This document shows positions 1 through 12,100 of a stretch of DNA of 39,761 bases, piece after piece (the first letter of the stretch is position 1; every line of letters begins with the position of its first letter). Origin of the DNA: Acidimicrobiaceae bacterium. Lineage in GTDB: Bacteria; Actinomycetota; Acidimicrobiia; Acidimicrobiales; Aldehydirespiratoraceae. The position numbers and the translations under genes were made by a program. The notes beneath the pieces were generated by a model. That model was not told where the DNA came from, searched no databases, and saw nothing but the letters and a program-made list of their open reading frames with translations. The stretch covers positions 14,490-54,250 of the forward strand of contig VYFQ01000030.1 in assembly GCA_009842325.1 (NCBI GenBank), read 5' to 3'.

Positions 1-130
1 TGGACCAGGACCTCACCCGCGTCGCCGCCTGGGACTTCGGGCGCGGCGTCGCCGGACGAGACCGGAGCCGGTTCCTGGACCAGGACCTCACCCGCGTCGC
101 CGCCTGGGACTTCGGGCGCGGCGTCGCCGG
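1..130. repeat. 75-bp direct tandem repeat inside lipoprotein gene
   Basis: Bases 1-55 recur without visible change at 76-130, giving a 75-bp period, a multiple of three. In the minus-strand frame it encodes a 25-residue acidic, Pro-rich unit. The array probably continues beyond the left edge. Confidence 0.85.
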
Positions 131-302
131 CTCGCAGGTCGGCAGCAGGATCATCGACGGGCGTCGGATCATCCTGTAGGCCCGCTGGATCAGAGGTCCC
201 GCATCCGCTGGCGACGACGGCAACGGCGACCACTGCCGCGGCGCCAGCCAGGACCCGGGCGGGCCTCCTCGACCGGTTGCGACGGGCTTGGCTCAGTTCC
301 AT
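1..302 (-). CDS. Repeat-containing lipoprotein, C-terminus outside window
   Basis: Partial gene: only the first 100 residues are visible, reading off the left edge. It starts with ATG at 302 and overlaps the 3' end of the RCC1-repeat gene by 10 bases, so the two are probably translationally coupled. The N-terminus is basic (RRNRSRR), followed by a hydrophobic Ala/Val stretch and a lipobox (VVASGC, Cys at about residue 34), which predicts a lipid-anchored exported protein. The mature part is acidic and Pro-rich and contains a 25-residue unit (contains GDAAPEVPGG and GEVLVQEPAPVS) that begins again before the edge. No catalytic domain is visible. It is the last visible gene of the minus-strand operon carrying the Calx-beta and RCC1 proteins, so a cell-surface role is inferred from context. 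Confidence 0.75.
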   Translation of the reverse strand, partial: MELSQARRNRSRRPARVLAGAAAVVAVAVVASGCGTSDPAGLQDDPTPVDDPAADLRAGDAAPEVPGGDAGEVLVQEPAPVSSGDAAPEVPGGDAGEVLV

Positions 303-3169
303 TGCACGAACTCCGGGGAAGGTACGAACGCCGGTCCCCAGCACTCGACGCGTCCGTCGGGGCGCAGCCCGCAGGTGTGCTGCTCGCCGGCGGACACGGC
401 CGTGAAGGACCCGGCGGGCGGGTCGGCCTGGCCCCACCAGTTGTTGCCCCAGCACTCGACGCGTCCGTCGGGGCGCAGCCCGCAGGTGTGCCACCACCCG
501 GCCGACACCGACGCGAACGCGCCCGGAGGCGGGTCGGTGGCGCCCTCGTAGTTCTGCCCCCAGCAGGCCACCGTGTCGTCGGTGCGCAGCCCGCAGGTGT
601 GGTTCGCGCCTGCGGACACTGTGCGGAACGCCCCTGCGGGGGGATCGGCCTGCCCCTCGTCGTTGTAGCCCCAGCATTCGGCGGTGCCGTCGCTGCGGAC
701 ACCACAGGAGTGCAACTCGCCGGCAGACACGGCGACGAAGGCGCCTGCGGGGGCGTCGGTCTGCTGGTTGCGGTTGACGCCCCAGCAGGCGAGCGTGTCG
801 TCGGTGCGCAGCCCGCAGGTGTGGCCGTCACCGGCGTCGATCGCCGCGAAGGTGCCCGACGGCGGGGAGGACTGCCCGACCGCGTCGCGGCCCCAGCAAG
901 ACAACGTCCCGTGGGTGCGGACGCCGCAGGTGAAGCTGGAACCCGCGGTGATCGCCGTGAATTCGCCGGGGGGCGGGTCGATCTCGGCCGCGTAGATGTC
1001 ACCCCAGCACTCGACGCTGCCGTCGGCGCGCAGCCCGCACGAGTGGTACCAGCCGGCCGTGACGGCGGTGAAGGTGCCCGACGGCGCGATGGCCTGCTCC
1101 GGCGCGGCCACCGCGTCGGCGAGTCCGTAGTGGCCCCAGCAGGTGACCTCGCGGTCGGCGCGCATGGCGCAGGAGTGCTCATCACCGACGGACACCGCGA
1201 CGAAGGCCCCCCTCGGCGGGTCGGTCTGCAGACTGTTGTTCTCGCCCCAGCACTCGGCGGTGCCGTCGCTTCGCAGACCGCACCCGTGGCTGCGGCCAGC
1301 GGCGACTGCAGTGAAGTGGCCGGCCGGTGGACCGACCGGCGACCCGGAGTAAGGAAACCCCCAATAGCTGTCGCCCCAGCACTCGGTGGTGCCGCCGGTC
1401 CGCACACCGCATGACAGCCTGTTCGCCGCCGACACCGACACGAAGGTGCCCTCGGGCGGGTCGGCCTGGCCCCACCGGTTGTCGCCCCAGCACTTGAGAG
1501 TTCCGTCGGCGTTGAGCGCGCAGGAGTGGTACGTCCCGGCCGAGACGGCGGTGTGGGTGCCCGCCGGGGAGACCGACTGCCCGTAGTGGTTGTCGCCCCA
1601 GCACTTGATGGGGCCGCTGGGGCGTATCCCGCAGGCGTGGAAGCCGCCGGCGGACACGGCGGTGAAGGTGCCGGTGGGTGCGTCGTCGTACACACCGATG
1701 CCGTCGCCCCAACACTGGGCAGTGCCGTCGAAGCGCAGACCGCAGGAATGGGCGATCCCCGCCGAGACCTCCGTGAAGATCCCCTCGGGCGCGTCGGCCT
1801 GGCCCCTGTCGTTGTTGCCCCAGCAGGTGACGGTGCCGTCGAAGCGGACCGCGCACGCGTGATAGGCGCCTGACGCGAGCCCCCGGTGGTGGACGCCGGC
1901 CCGGAACTCGACCTCTGCTAGGGCTGCGGCGGCCTGATGGGCGGCCTCCAGCCGGTCGGCGTCGTCGGCAGCCGCCCGGACTTCGGCCGCCGCGGCGGCT
2001 GTGTCGCCGGGTGCAGCGCCGGAGCGGGCCGGCTGGTCGTCGGCCCACCGCACGAAGTCCGGGGTGTGTGCAGCTGCCGGCCCCCAGCACTCGACACTGC
2101 CGCCGGTGCGCAGCCCGCACGAGTGGTCGCCTCCGGCGGTGATCACGCTGAAGGAGCCTGACGGCGCGTCAGCCTTGCCGTCGTCGTTGCTGCCCCAGCA
2201 CTCGACACTGCCGTCGGTGCGCAGCCCGCACGAGTGGGACTCACCAGCCGACACCGCACCGAAGGAGCCCGCGGGCGCGTCAGCCTTGCCGTCGTCGTTG
2301 TCGCCCCAGCACTCGACACTGCCGTCGGTGCGCAGCCCGCACGAGTGGGACTCACCAGCCGACACCGCACCGAAGGAGCCCGCGGGCGCATCTGCCTGAC
2401 CGGCGCGGTTGCTGCCCCAGCACTCCACGGCACCGTCGACCCGTAGTCCGCAGGAATGCAGACCGCCCGCGGAAACCGCGCCGAATGCGCCTGGCGGCGT
2501 CTCGGTCTGGCGGTCGTTGTGGTTGCCCCAGCACTCCACCGCGCCGCCAACCCGCAGCCCGCAGGAATGCAGACCGCCCGCGGAGACGGCCGCGAACACA
2601 CCGTCGGGCGGATCAGCACGCCCCGAGGTGTTGTTGCCCCAGCACTCCACGGCGCCGCCAACCCGCAGCCCGCAGGAATGCTCGAGCCCGGCCGACACCG
2701 CAGCGAAGTCCCCCACAGGAGCGTCGGCCTGGCTCTCATCGTTCTCCCCCCAGCACCGCAGCGCACCGTCAGTGCGCACACCACAGGAATGGCCGCCGCC
2801 CGCCGAGACCGCCACCGCACCGGCAACGTCCGTTCCGGCAACGCCTGTTCCGGCGACGTCTGTTCCCCCGGCAACGTCTGTTCCGGCAACGTCTGTTCCG
2901 GCGACGGCTTGGGCGGGCGCCGCATCGTGGTTAGCGTCCGTGCCGGCGTCTCGCTGCTGGGCCTGATCCTGTGCCGTGTCACGGCTTGAGGTGACGTCGC
3001 TCTTCGAGTCCGCGGTGGGCGGCGCCTGTTGCTGCGGGACCGCAGCATCGCCGGGTCCGCATCCGCCTGCGAGGACCGCGACAACCAGCATTGCACCGGT
3101 CCCGTGCCGCGGACACCGCAGGCGCAATAGGGGCCGACTGAGATCTGGGTGCGGGGCCCCGCGTGGCAT
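293..3169 (-). CDS. Lipoprotein with 21 RCC1-type beta-propeller repeats
   Basis: Predicted 958-residue surface lipoprotein. The lipobox is VLAGGC (Cys37). A low-complexity linker with VAGTD-type pentapeptides follows (about residues 87-118), then RCC1/BNR-like repeats of about 37 residues, each with the pattern AVSAG..HSCG.R.DG...CWG.N. I count seven repeats (about 120-378), an Ala-rich charged spacer of about 55 residues, then fourteen more repeats to the C-terminus. Both blocks end with a similar cap (CWGPA...P.FV.W). Each repeat carries two Cys, suggesting one disulfide per blade outside the cell. Seven-bladed RCC1 propellers usually bind proteins or other ligands; no catalytic motif is seen. 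The ATG start overlaps the stop of the Calx-beta gene (TGATG), so the genes are coupled. A ligand-binding or adhesive role is inferred. Confidence 0.85.
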   Translation of the reverse strand: MPRGAPHPDLSRPLLRLRCPRHGTGAMLVVAVLAGGCGPGDAAVPQQQAPPTADSKSDVTSSRDTAQDQAQQRDAGTDANHDAAPAQAVAGTDVAGTDVAGGTDVAGTGVAGTDVAGAVAVSAGGGHSCGVRTDGALRCWGENDESQADAPVGDFAAVSAGLEHSCGLRVGGAVECWGNNTSGRADPPDGVFAAVSAGGLHSCGLRVGGAVECWGNHNDRQTETPPGAFGAVSAGGLHSCGLRVDGAVECWGSNRAGQADAPAGSFGAVSAGESHSCGLRTDGSVECWGDNDDGKADAPAGSFGAVSAGESHSCGLRTDGSVECWGSNDDGKADAPSGSFSVITAGGDHSCGLRTGGSVECWGPAAAHTPDFVRWADDQPARSGAAPGDTAAAAAEVRAAADDADRLEAAHQAAAALAEVEFRAGVHHRGLASGAYHACAVRFDGTVTCWGNNDRGQADAPEGIFTEVSAGIAHSCGLRFDGTAQCWGDGIGVYDDAPTGTFTAVSAGGFHACGIRPSGPIKCWGDNHYGQSVSPAGTHTAVSAGTYHSCALNADGTLKCWGDNRWGQADPPEGTFVSVSAANRLSCGVRTGGTTECWGDSYWGFPYSGSPVGPPAGHFTAVAAGRSHGCGLRSDGTAECWGENNSLQTDPPRGAFVAVSVGDEHSCAMRADREVTCWGHYGLADAVAAPEQAIAPSGTFTAVTAGWYHSCGLRADGSVECWGDIYAAEIDPPPGEFTAITAGSSFTCGVRTHGTLSCWGRDAVGQSSPPSGTFAAIDAGDGHTCGLRTDDTLACWGVNRNQQTDAPAGAFVAVSAGELHSCGVRSDGTAECWGYNDEGQADPPAGAFRTVSAGANHTCGLRTDDTVACWGQNYEGATDPPPGAFASVSAGWWHTCGLRPDGRVECWGNNWWGQADPPAGSFTAVSAGEQHTCGLRPDGRVECWGPAFVPSPEFVQWN
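2166..2389. repeat. 111-bp near-identical tandem duplication (RCC1 units)
   Basis: Bases 2166-2278 and 2277-2389 are almost identical with a 111-bp period, differing visibly in one codon (Ser versus Asp in the N-D-D-G loop). Other repeats of the gene are much more diverged, so this looks like a recent duplication of one propeller blade. Confidence 0.8.
2823..2903. repeat. 15-bp tandem repeats encoding VAGTD-like pentapeptides
   Basis: About five copies of a 15-base unit (for example gcaacgtctgttccg), with one 3-base interruption, encode a flexible VAGTD/VAGTG linker between the lipid anchor and the first RCC1 repeat on the minus strand. Confidence 0.75.
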
Positions 3170-6100
3170 CAGCGGTCGTCGCTGGTGATGGTGCCGGTGC
3201 CGGTGAGCTTGCGGCCGGGCACGCCGGTCAGCTCGATCAACAGGGTCTCGCGGCCCTCGACCTCGTCGTCGTCGCAGAGGGTGATGGTGATGGTGGCGGT
3301 GGTGTCGGCCGCCTGGAGCGTCACCGAGCCCGACGGCGTGATGAAGTCCACGCCCGCGGTGTCGCAGTCGTCGCCGCCCATCGCGGAGCCCGCGGCCGCG
3401 ATCCGGTAGTTGAGGGTGACCGCTTCGGTGCTTGTGTGGTCGCGCTCGACGTTGAAGACCATGACTGGGTCCTCGTCCTCGCCGCGGCCCTGGCTGACGG
3501 GATCCTCCCGCACGCTCTGATCGTCGATGATCCAGCCCGGGTCGTCGTCGACGATGGTGCCCACTCCGACTGCGTCATCGATTCTGAGCCGCTGGTGGTT
3601 GCTCAGCCGCAGTTGGAACATCTCGTCCGGCTCGTCTGTGTCGTCGCTGATGATCGGGACGGTGATCGTCGCCGTCGTGGAGCCCGCAGCGAATCTGGCG
3701 GTGCCTGAGGTGTGGGTGTAGTCCTGATCGGGGATGGCGGCCGAGTCCCGGGAACTGATCGGAGCTGTGGTGTAATCGACGCTGGAGGCGACGATTCCCG
3801 GCTTGTCCAACACGAGCCCGAACACGACCGCGGCCGCGCCCTCTGAGAAGGTCTGGTCCGCAATAGACACGATTGGGTCGTCGTCGTCGAGGATCGTGGC
3901 CCACGCCTCCGCGGTGCCGAGTTCGGCGTTGACCGGGTCGTAGAGTTCCACCTTGAAGCGCTCGTCGTGCTCGTCGATCGCGTCGTCGATGGGTTTGACG
4001 AAGACGATCCCGCTGGTCTGACCAGCCGGGACACGCACGGTGTAGGTATCCCACCGTGTGTTGCTGTAATCGGAGCTGTCTTCTGCTGCGTAGACACCGA
4101 GTTCAGGGGCTTCGACAAACCGGAACTCCACCGTCACCGTCTCGGCACTCTCTTCGCTGAGCGTGTAGGTCAGCCAAGCAATCTCGTCAGCCTCATAGAA
4201 GCTGCCATCTGCCAGACTGATGAGCGGCAGGGCGCGGCCGTCGTCGCTGATGATCGTCACCTCCGCCTCGGACTCTCTGATGCTCGCCCCCACCGCGTTG
4301 GAGAGCACGAGCGAGAAGGTCTCGTTCGTCTCCACTGTGTCATCGTCGATCAACGGCACCTCGACGCTTTGCCATTCGCCCCAGAAGAAGGGGCTGGGGG
4401 ACTCAGGAGGTGTATAGGTCAGAGTGCTCGACACCGCGGTGTAGTCTCCGGGGGACTTGGCCGTCCCGTCGACGGTGGAGTAGTCCACCGTCACGGTCTC
4501 GGTAATGCTCGCCGGGAAATAGACGCTGAAGCGGACGGTGCCCGACCCTTCGCCCACTGCAGTAGGTCCGCTCACGGAGATGCCGGCGTCGTTGTCGTTG
4601 TCGGTGTCGTTGTCATGAATGGAGAAGGCGGTGCCCGTGCCGCCTGACACCCATTTGGCGTTCGTCACGCTCGTGACTTCGATCACGAACGACTCCGTCT
4701 GCTCGACTTCGGTGTCATCGACGATGGCAATCTGCAGCGTCGCCTCTTGTTGGTTTGCGGGAATTGTGAGCGAACCTCCGGAGTGCACATAGTCCACACC
4801 GGCCGTGGCGGTGAGCGCCCTGATGGTGTAGCCAACCTGTACAGCCTGGCTGTGGGGGGCGCTCAGCCTCAGTGGGACCTGGGCGTTGCCGACGCCCTCG
4901 GTCGCCCCCCAGGTCCGGTGCATGTTGAGCCGCACGGTCTGTGGAGCACCCGGCACACGGATCGAGTCCCGCACAGTGATGTCTGCCTGGTACTCCTCCA
5001 GGACAGCGTTCACAGGATTGAGAAAGGCCACCGCGAATCGCGCGGAACCGCTGACACTGCCGCGGATCCGGCACGTACCGGGGTCGGAGAATACCGAGAC
5101 GGGGATCGTGGCGGAGGTGGCGCCGGGCTCGAACACAAGAGTTCCGCTCGCGTGCACCCAAGGGCAGCTGGTTTGCGAGCTTCTCATTCCTCCCCAGCTC
5201 CAGAAGCTGTAGTAGTCGACGCTCACCTCGCGGTCGAAGACGCGGTCCATCGTCACCTCCACGGTGACCGATCCGGCGTCCTCGTCGACGACCAGGTTCC
5301 GGCTGGGCGAGAGCCGCGGAAGCTGGTCGTCGTCGATGATCGTGCCGACGGCCTCTGCGGTCTCGAGGAAGGCGTCCCCCCGTGGGTTGCTGAGGCGCAC
5401 CTGGAAGGACTCGTCGTCCTCGGCATGGGTGTCGTCGGTGAGTGTCACCGAGACGGCGGCAGTGCTGTTCCCGGCGGCGATGGTGACGGTGCCGCTGGCG
5501 GCCGCGTAGTCGAGGGTCTGGACGGCGCTGCCGTCGAAGGTGGTGTAGTCGACCGTGACTGTCTGGCTGTGGGCTTGGCTGAGGGTGACGGTGAAGTCGA
5601 TGGTGCCGTCGCCCTCGGAGGCCTCGGCGTTGGCGATGCTGACAGTCACGGAGTCGTCGTCGCGGATGGTGGCGGTGGCCGTGCCTTCGTCCTCTGCGAT
5701 GACCGCATTGACGGGGTTGGAGAGGGTGATGTGGAACGTCTCCGCTTCTTCGGCTTCGTCGTCGTCGGCGACAAACACTGAGATCTCGCCGCGCCTAAGG
5801 CCCGCGGGGATGGTGAGCGTGCCTTGGGCGCCTGTGCTGGTGGCGTAGTCGTCGCCGGCGGTGGCGGTGCCGTCGGAGGTGGCGTAGTCGACGGTGACTG
5901 CCTCGTTGCTTGTGCGGCTGAGGGTGACCGTGAAGGTGGCGGGGCTGTCGTCCTCGGACACCTCGGCGTCGGCGATGGAGATGCGGGGCAGGCCGTCGTC
6001 GTCGCGGATGGCGCCCACCGCGACGGCGTCGGCCAGGGTGGCGTGGGTGGGCTGGCCCAGGCTGACCTGGAAGGTCTCGTCGGGCTCGGATGTCTCGTCC

Positions 6101-9100
6101 TGGAGGGTGGTCACTTCGATGCGGGCGCTGGTGGTGCCTGAGACGAAGGTCAAAGTCCCCGAGGCTGTGGTGTAGTCCTCTCCCGCGGTAGCGGGGTTGC
6201 CGCTGGTGGTGGCCGCGGTGGTCCACGGCACGGTCACGGTGCGGCCGCTGACGGGCTCCAGTTGCACGGTGAGGCCGACGGTGTCGCCTTCGGTGGCGGA
6301 GCCGTTCGCGATGGAGAGTCGCGGCAGGAGGTCGTTGTCGGCGATGGTTCCCACCCCGGTGCCGTCGACGATGGTGGCACCGGAGGGGTCGCGGAGGCGC
6401 AGCCAGAACGTCTCGTTGTGCTCGTCGAGGCTGTCGTCGGGCAGCGTCACCGTCACTGTTGCGGTTCTGCTACGGGCTGCGATGGTGAGCGTGCCCGAGA
6501 CAGCGTCGAAGTCCTGCACCGGCACCGCGGCGGCGTCGCCGGCGGTGGGATCGGCGACCGCGGCGTAGTCGACGGTGACGTCGCGGGGCGACGGCTCGCT
6601 CAAGCTCACCGTGAAGCTGGCCGAGGCACCCTCGGTGGCTGAGGCGTCGCCGACTGACAGCTCCGGCAGGCTGTCGTCGTCGATGATGGTGGCCACCGCG
6701 GTGCCGTCGCCGATCCTCGCGTTGGCGCTCGGATCGGACAGCTTCAGCCGGAAAATCTCGGTGGACTCCTCGATGTCGTCGTTGAGGAGCGCCACCGAGA
6801 CCGTCTTGAAGGACTCCTCGCCGGCCGCGAACGTCAGCGTCGGCAGAGGCGACGCGACCGCGGTGTAGTCCTCGCCGGCGGTGGCGGTGGCGTCCTCGGT
6901 GGAGTACTTGACGGTAACGTCGTCGGCCGCGGCCTCGCTGAGGCGTACCGTGAACACCGCGGAGGCTCCTTCGCCCTCATGGACGGCCGGGGCGTCGTCG
7001 GCCAGTATCTGCAGCCCGTCGTCGTCGTAGATGGTGCCCACGCCGATGCCGTCGCCGCGGCCGGCGTTGGTCGGGTCCGACAGGTTCAGCAGGAACCGCT
7101 CCACCGCTTCCTGGTCGCTGTCGTCGAGCAGCGCCACATCGATGGTGGCAGTGGTGTCCCCGGCTGCGATCGTCTCGGCGGCATTCGAGGCAGCCGCGAC
7201 GTAGTCGCTGCCGGCGGTGGCGGCGTCTTCGCCGGTGACGTCGGCGGTGCTGTAGGGCACCGTCACGTCGCGGCCGCTGGGCTCGCTGAGGCTCAGCGTG
7301 AACGCGATGGGCGTGCCGTCGCCGTTCTCGGTGGCCTCGGCGTTGCTGACCGACACGACCGGCTCGGGGTCGTCGTCGATGATCACCCCGCTGGCCCGGC
7401 TGGTACCCAGCACCCCGCCGACCGGGTCGCTGAGCACCAGCTCCAATGCCTCGGCGTCCTCGTCGAGGGTGTCCTGCACCGTCGGCACGCTGGCTGTCGC
7501 CGACGTGTCGCCCGCCAATATCGTCAGAGTCCCCGCCGCGGACTCGAAGTTGGCGCTGTAGTCGTCGCCCGCGGCGGCGGTGCCCGCGACGGTGCGGTAC
7601 CGCACGGTTATGTCGCGGCCGCCGGGTGGGTCGTTGAAGCCCACCTCGAAGTTGAGGGTCCCGCCCTCCACCGCAGAGGCATCTGAGACGGTCAGTGTCC
7701 GATCGTTGACGTCGCGGATCACGCCCACCCCGACACCGTCGTCCAAGTCATAAGAGCTGCTGCTGGCCAGATCGACGAAGAAGCGCTCGTCGGCCTCGAG
7801 CACACCGTCCGTGAGAGCCGCCACGCTGATGGTCGCCGACCGCTCGCCCGCACCGATGGTCACCTCGGAGTCCGCCGTCGTATAGTCCTCGTCGCCGGTG
7901 GCAGTGCCGTCGCGGGTCTTGTACTCGATGGTCGTGGCCGCCGCTCTGAGCGTGTCGAGGGTGACCGTGAAGGTCAGCGTGCCGCCCTCGTTCGCCGAGG
8001 CGTCGGAGATGCGCACGCCCGGGAGGTCGTCATCGCGGATGGTGACGACAGCGGTCGCCTCGGCGTCGGGCAGCTGCACGCCTGCGATCGGGTTGCTCAG
8101 GCGCAGCTCGAAGGTCTCGTCGTCCTCGCCGATCGAGTCCTGGACCGTGGCCACCGGCACCGTCACCGACAGCTCGGTCTCGTAGAGTGACCCTGTGCCC
8201 CGGATGGTGGCCGTGTCCGACGCCGCCGCGTAGTCGGATCCCGAGGTGGCCGTTCCGTCGGCGGTGGCGTAGTCGACGGTCACGTCGAATTCGGCGGGCC
8301 GGTCGAGCCTCACGACGAAGTTGACCACGTCGCCCTCGTCCACCGAGGACGCCTCCAGCGACAGGCTCGCGGTGTCGTCGTCGAAGATGGCGCCCAGAGC
8401 GAGGACGTTCGAGATGTTCACGCCTCTGCCACTGGTGCGGAATACGAGTCTGATGGTCTCCAGTTGCTCGGCGATGTCGTTGTCGATGATCTCCACGCTG
8501 AAGCTCGCGGTTCTACTGAGCGCATCGAAGTACGCGCTTCCCGGGCGGCGAAAGTCGCGATTGACGGTGGCGGTGCTCGCCGCATGCACGAACGCGGAGA
8601 GCTCGCGGCGGTCGCAGAACGGCTGGTCGAGGGTCGCGGTAAAGACCATCGCGCCGGCGTCCTCGTACGCGCTCGAGAAGTCGATGGTCAGGACGGGAGG
8701 CACCGCGCCCGGCTCGGTCGCGTCGACGCAGGTCACGCTGCCGTTTATGGTGCCCACCGCGCTGGGGTCAGCCAGCGAGGCGTCCGAGGGGTTCGACAGC
8801 TCCACCAGGAACGTCTCGTCGACCTCGTCGACCTCGTCGTCGGCGATGGGCACGCTTATGGTCCTCGTCCTATCGCCGATGGCGAAGTTCAGCGTCCCGC
8901 CGGGAGTCCACACCCCTGGCGTCGGTGTGGCCCCGATGCATGAGGCCTCGTCCTGGTGGGGGCCGACCGAGCACGACCCCGGCGCGGTGTAGTCGGCTCC
9001 CTCGGTGGCGGCCCAGACGCTCTGCGGCCTCTCCACGGTGGCGTACCTCACCGTCACCGGCGTTGTGGCCGCCTCGCTCAATGTCACGGTGAACGTCATG

Positions 9101-12100
9101 TTGGAGTCCTCGTCGCCGCGGGCGTCGGCTATCCGCAGCTCGGGCAGGTCGCCCTCGAGGATGGTGCCCACCGCGGTGCCGTCGTCGATGCGGGCGTTCA
9201 TCGGAGCGCTCAGCTCCACCAGGAACGTGTCGTCCTCGGTGTCGGCGTCGGTCGCGGTGACCACCGTGAAGGTCCTGCTGGTGTCGCCGGGGGTGAAGGT
9301 CAGCGTCCCCGAGGCGGCGGTGTAGTCGGCGCTCTCAGCGGTGCCGCTCCCGTCGATCGTGCTGTACGCCACGGTCACCGTCTTGCCGCTGGCCGCGTCC
9401 AAAGACACCGTGAAGGTCATAGTGTCGCCCTCGTCCGCCGAGGCCTCCGCCACCCGCAGGCTGGGCTCGTCGTCGTTGTCGATGATGGTGTAATAGCCGC
9501 AGACATCGGGCTCGCTCTGGTAGTGCCGGGGCATGCGCGCCCCCCAGTTCATGCAGAGGCGTATCCGCTCGTCGTCCTCGTCCAGGGTGTCGTCCCAGCC
9601 GTCGAAGGATACGAGCGTGAAGGGTGCATAGGGCCAGGCAAACTCTCTGGTAAACCTAGCGTCAATGGTCCCGCTGCAACCCGAGTCAACCCCGCATTCC
9701 GCGGTATCGGACTCCATCCAGTAATCTATCCAGGATGCGTCGCCGCACACCGGGCGGCTCAAGCTGGCTCTGTATACGGCCTGGGCTCCCTCCTCGCCGG
9801 AGAAGTCGTGGAATGTGATGGTCGGGGGCTGGTTGTCGGGGTCGGTGGCCTCGGCGTTGCGGTCGACGCAGCGGGGGAAGATGACGCCGATGCCGGCGGC
9901 CCGCTCGATCAGCGCGTTGCGGGCACCGCTGAGCACGGCCTGCATCGTCTCGGGCGGCCCCCCCTCGTCGTCGATGATGGTGTCCACCCGGAACGTCTTT
10001 ATGGCGTCGTTGGGACCGAAGGTCAGCCTCCGCGAGGCGGCGATGTAGTCGGCTCCCGCCGTCGCCGTGAGGTCCTCGGTGGTGACCGTCACCTCCACGA
10101 CTCGGCCGGCGGGCGTCGCGTTGAAAACGCCGGAGATGTCACGTTTTCCCAACCGCACATAGAAGATCAACTGGTCGCCCGCGAATGCTGAAAAGTCGTC
10201 CTCCATGCGGAGCGCGAGAGGCGCTGCGTCGACGATGGTGCCGATGCCGATACCGTCGGCGAGGCTGGCGTTGGTTGAGTCGAGGGGCAGGGCCAACTCC
10301 ATTTGCAGCGTCTCGTCGCCCTCGTGACGGAGATCGGTGCAGGTCCGCACGGGCGCTGCGATCGGGTCGGAGTCCGAGGGTACGAAGAAAACGCCGCCGC
10401 TGACCTGCCGGTAGTCCACGTCGTCCTGGGAGCAGTTGGTGCCGTGCTTGGCGCCGCCATCGTCGGTGTCGTCGGCACCGCCATCGTCGATCTGTTCTTC
10501 ATAGGGAGGGGCGTAGTAGTAGACGGGTACGAGCTGGCTGATCACAGCCGGATCGCCGGCGTCGTCGGTGAGCGAGACCACGAACCCGAGTTCGCCGCCC
10601 TCGACCACGGCGGCGTCGTTCACACGGACGCTGGTCGGGTTGACGTTCTCTATGGTGCCTACCCCGATGGACTTCGCCAGCCCCACCGAGCCGATGTTCG
10701 GCTCGCCGGGGCTCAACACGAGGTGCAGGGTCTTGTCGTTCTCGACGATGGTGTCGCTGAGGGCCTGCACTCTGACGGGGGCGGTCACGTTGACGGTGTC
10801 GGTCGTGCTGGTGTTGTGGAGGGTCAGGGTGCCGGTGAGCGGGTCGATGGCGGTGAAGTCCCGTCCGGCCTTTGCGCTGCGGTTCTGCACTTGGTAGTCC
10901 ACGTCCACGCTCTGGCCGGGCTCTGCCGCCTCCAGGGTGACTACGAAGACGAGCGTCTCGCCCTCTTTCGCCGAGGGGTCGTTTACGGTGAGCTTGGTCG
11001 GGTCGACGTTGGTGATGGTGCCGGTCGCGGCGAAGGCGCCCGGGTCGAGGATGGCGTTGTCGGGGTTGCTCAGCACGATCCCGAACGTCTCGTCGTCCTC
11101 GCGGACGGTGTCGGCCAGCAGCCGCACCGGCACGGTCTCGCCGGACTCGAATTCGAGGGTTCCGCTGAGCGGAGTGGTCACCGTCCACACCCCTGCCGTC
11201 GGTGTGGCCCCGGTGCATGCGGCCTGGTCCTGGTGGGCCGGGTCCTGGTGGCCGTCGACGGCGCAGGTTCCCGCCGCGGCGTAGTCGACGCCGGCGGTGG
11301 CCGGAGGCCTCCAGGTCCCATCGGCGAGCTCGCATTCGCTGCGGGAGCCGGAGCCGGAGCTGACCGTGCACGGCTCCACAGCCCCGATGGCATAGTCCAC
11401 CTTGACGGTGTCGCCGCGCGGATTGCGCAAACGGACGGTGAAGCTCTGGGTGCTGTCTTCGGGGCCGGTGAATCTCTCCACAGACAACTGAGGCGGGGGG
11501 TCGTCGGTGATGGTGCCGGTCGCCGTGGAGGCGCCCGGGTCGAGGATGGCCTTGTCGGGGCCGCTCAGCGTGATCCTGAACGTCTCGTCGCCCTCGACCA
11601 GGTAGTCGGCGAGCAGGTCCACTGGCACGGTCATGGTGGTCTCGCCGGACTCGAATGCGAGGGTTCCGCTGAGCGGGATGGGCACCTCCCAGATCCCGCT
11701 GGCGTCCTGGCACTCGCTGCGGGTGTCGTGGCCGTCGACCGTGCATGTGCCCGGCGCGTCGTAGTCGGCGCCCTCGGTGGCCGCATCCCTCCAGTTGCCC
11801 CTGGCGAGCTGGCATTCTCCAAGGGTGTCGTGGCCTTCGACGGTGCATGTGCCTGCAGCCTCGATGGCGTAGTCCACCTTCACGATGTCGCCGCTGCGGG
11901 GCGGATCGTCGAGGCTGATGATGAAGCTCGGGGTGCTGCCCTCGCGGCCGACGAGTCTCCGCACCGAGACTTCAGGCGGGAGGTCGTCTTCGATGGTGCC
12001 GGTTGCTTCGGTGTCGGCGATTTCCAGTCCGTGGGTGCTGTCGGCGGTGTCGCTGAGCTCGAGCACGAACGTCTCGTCGCCCTCGACGTCGTAGTCGGCG

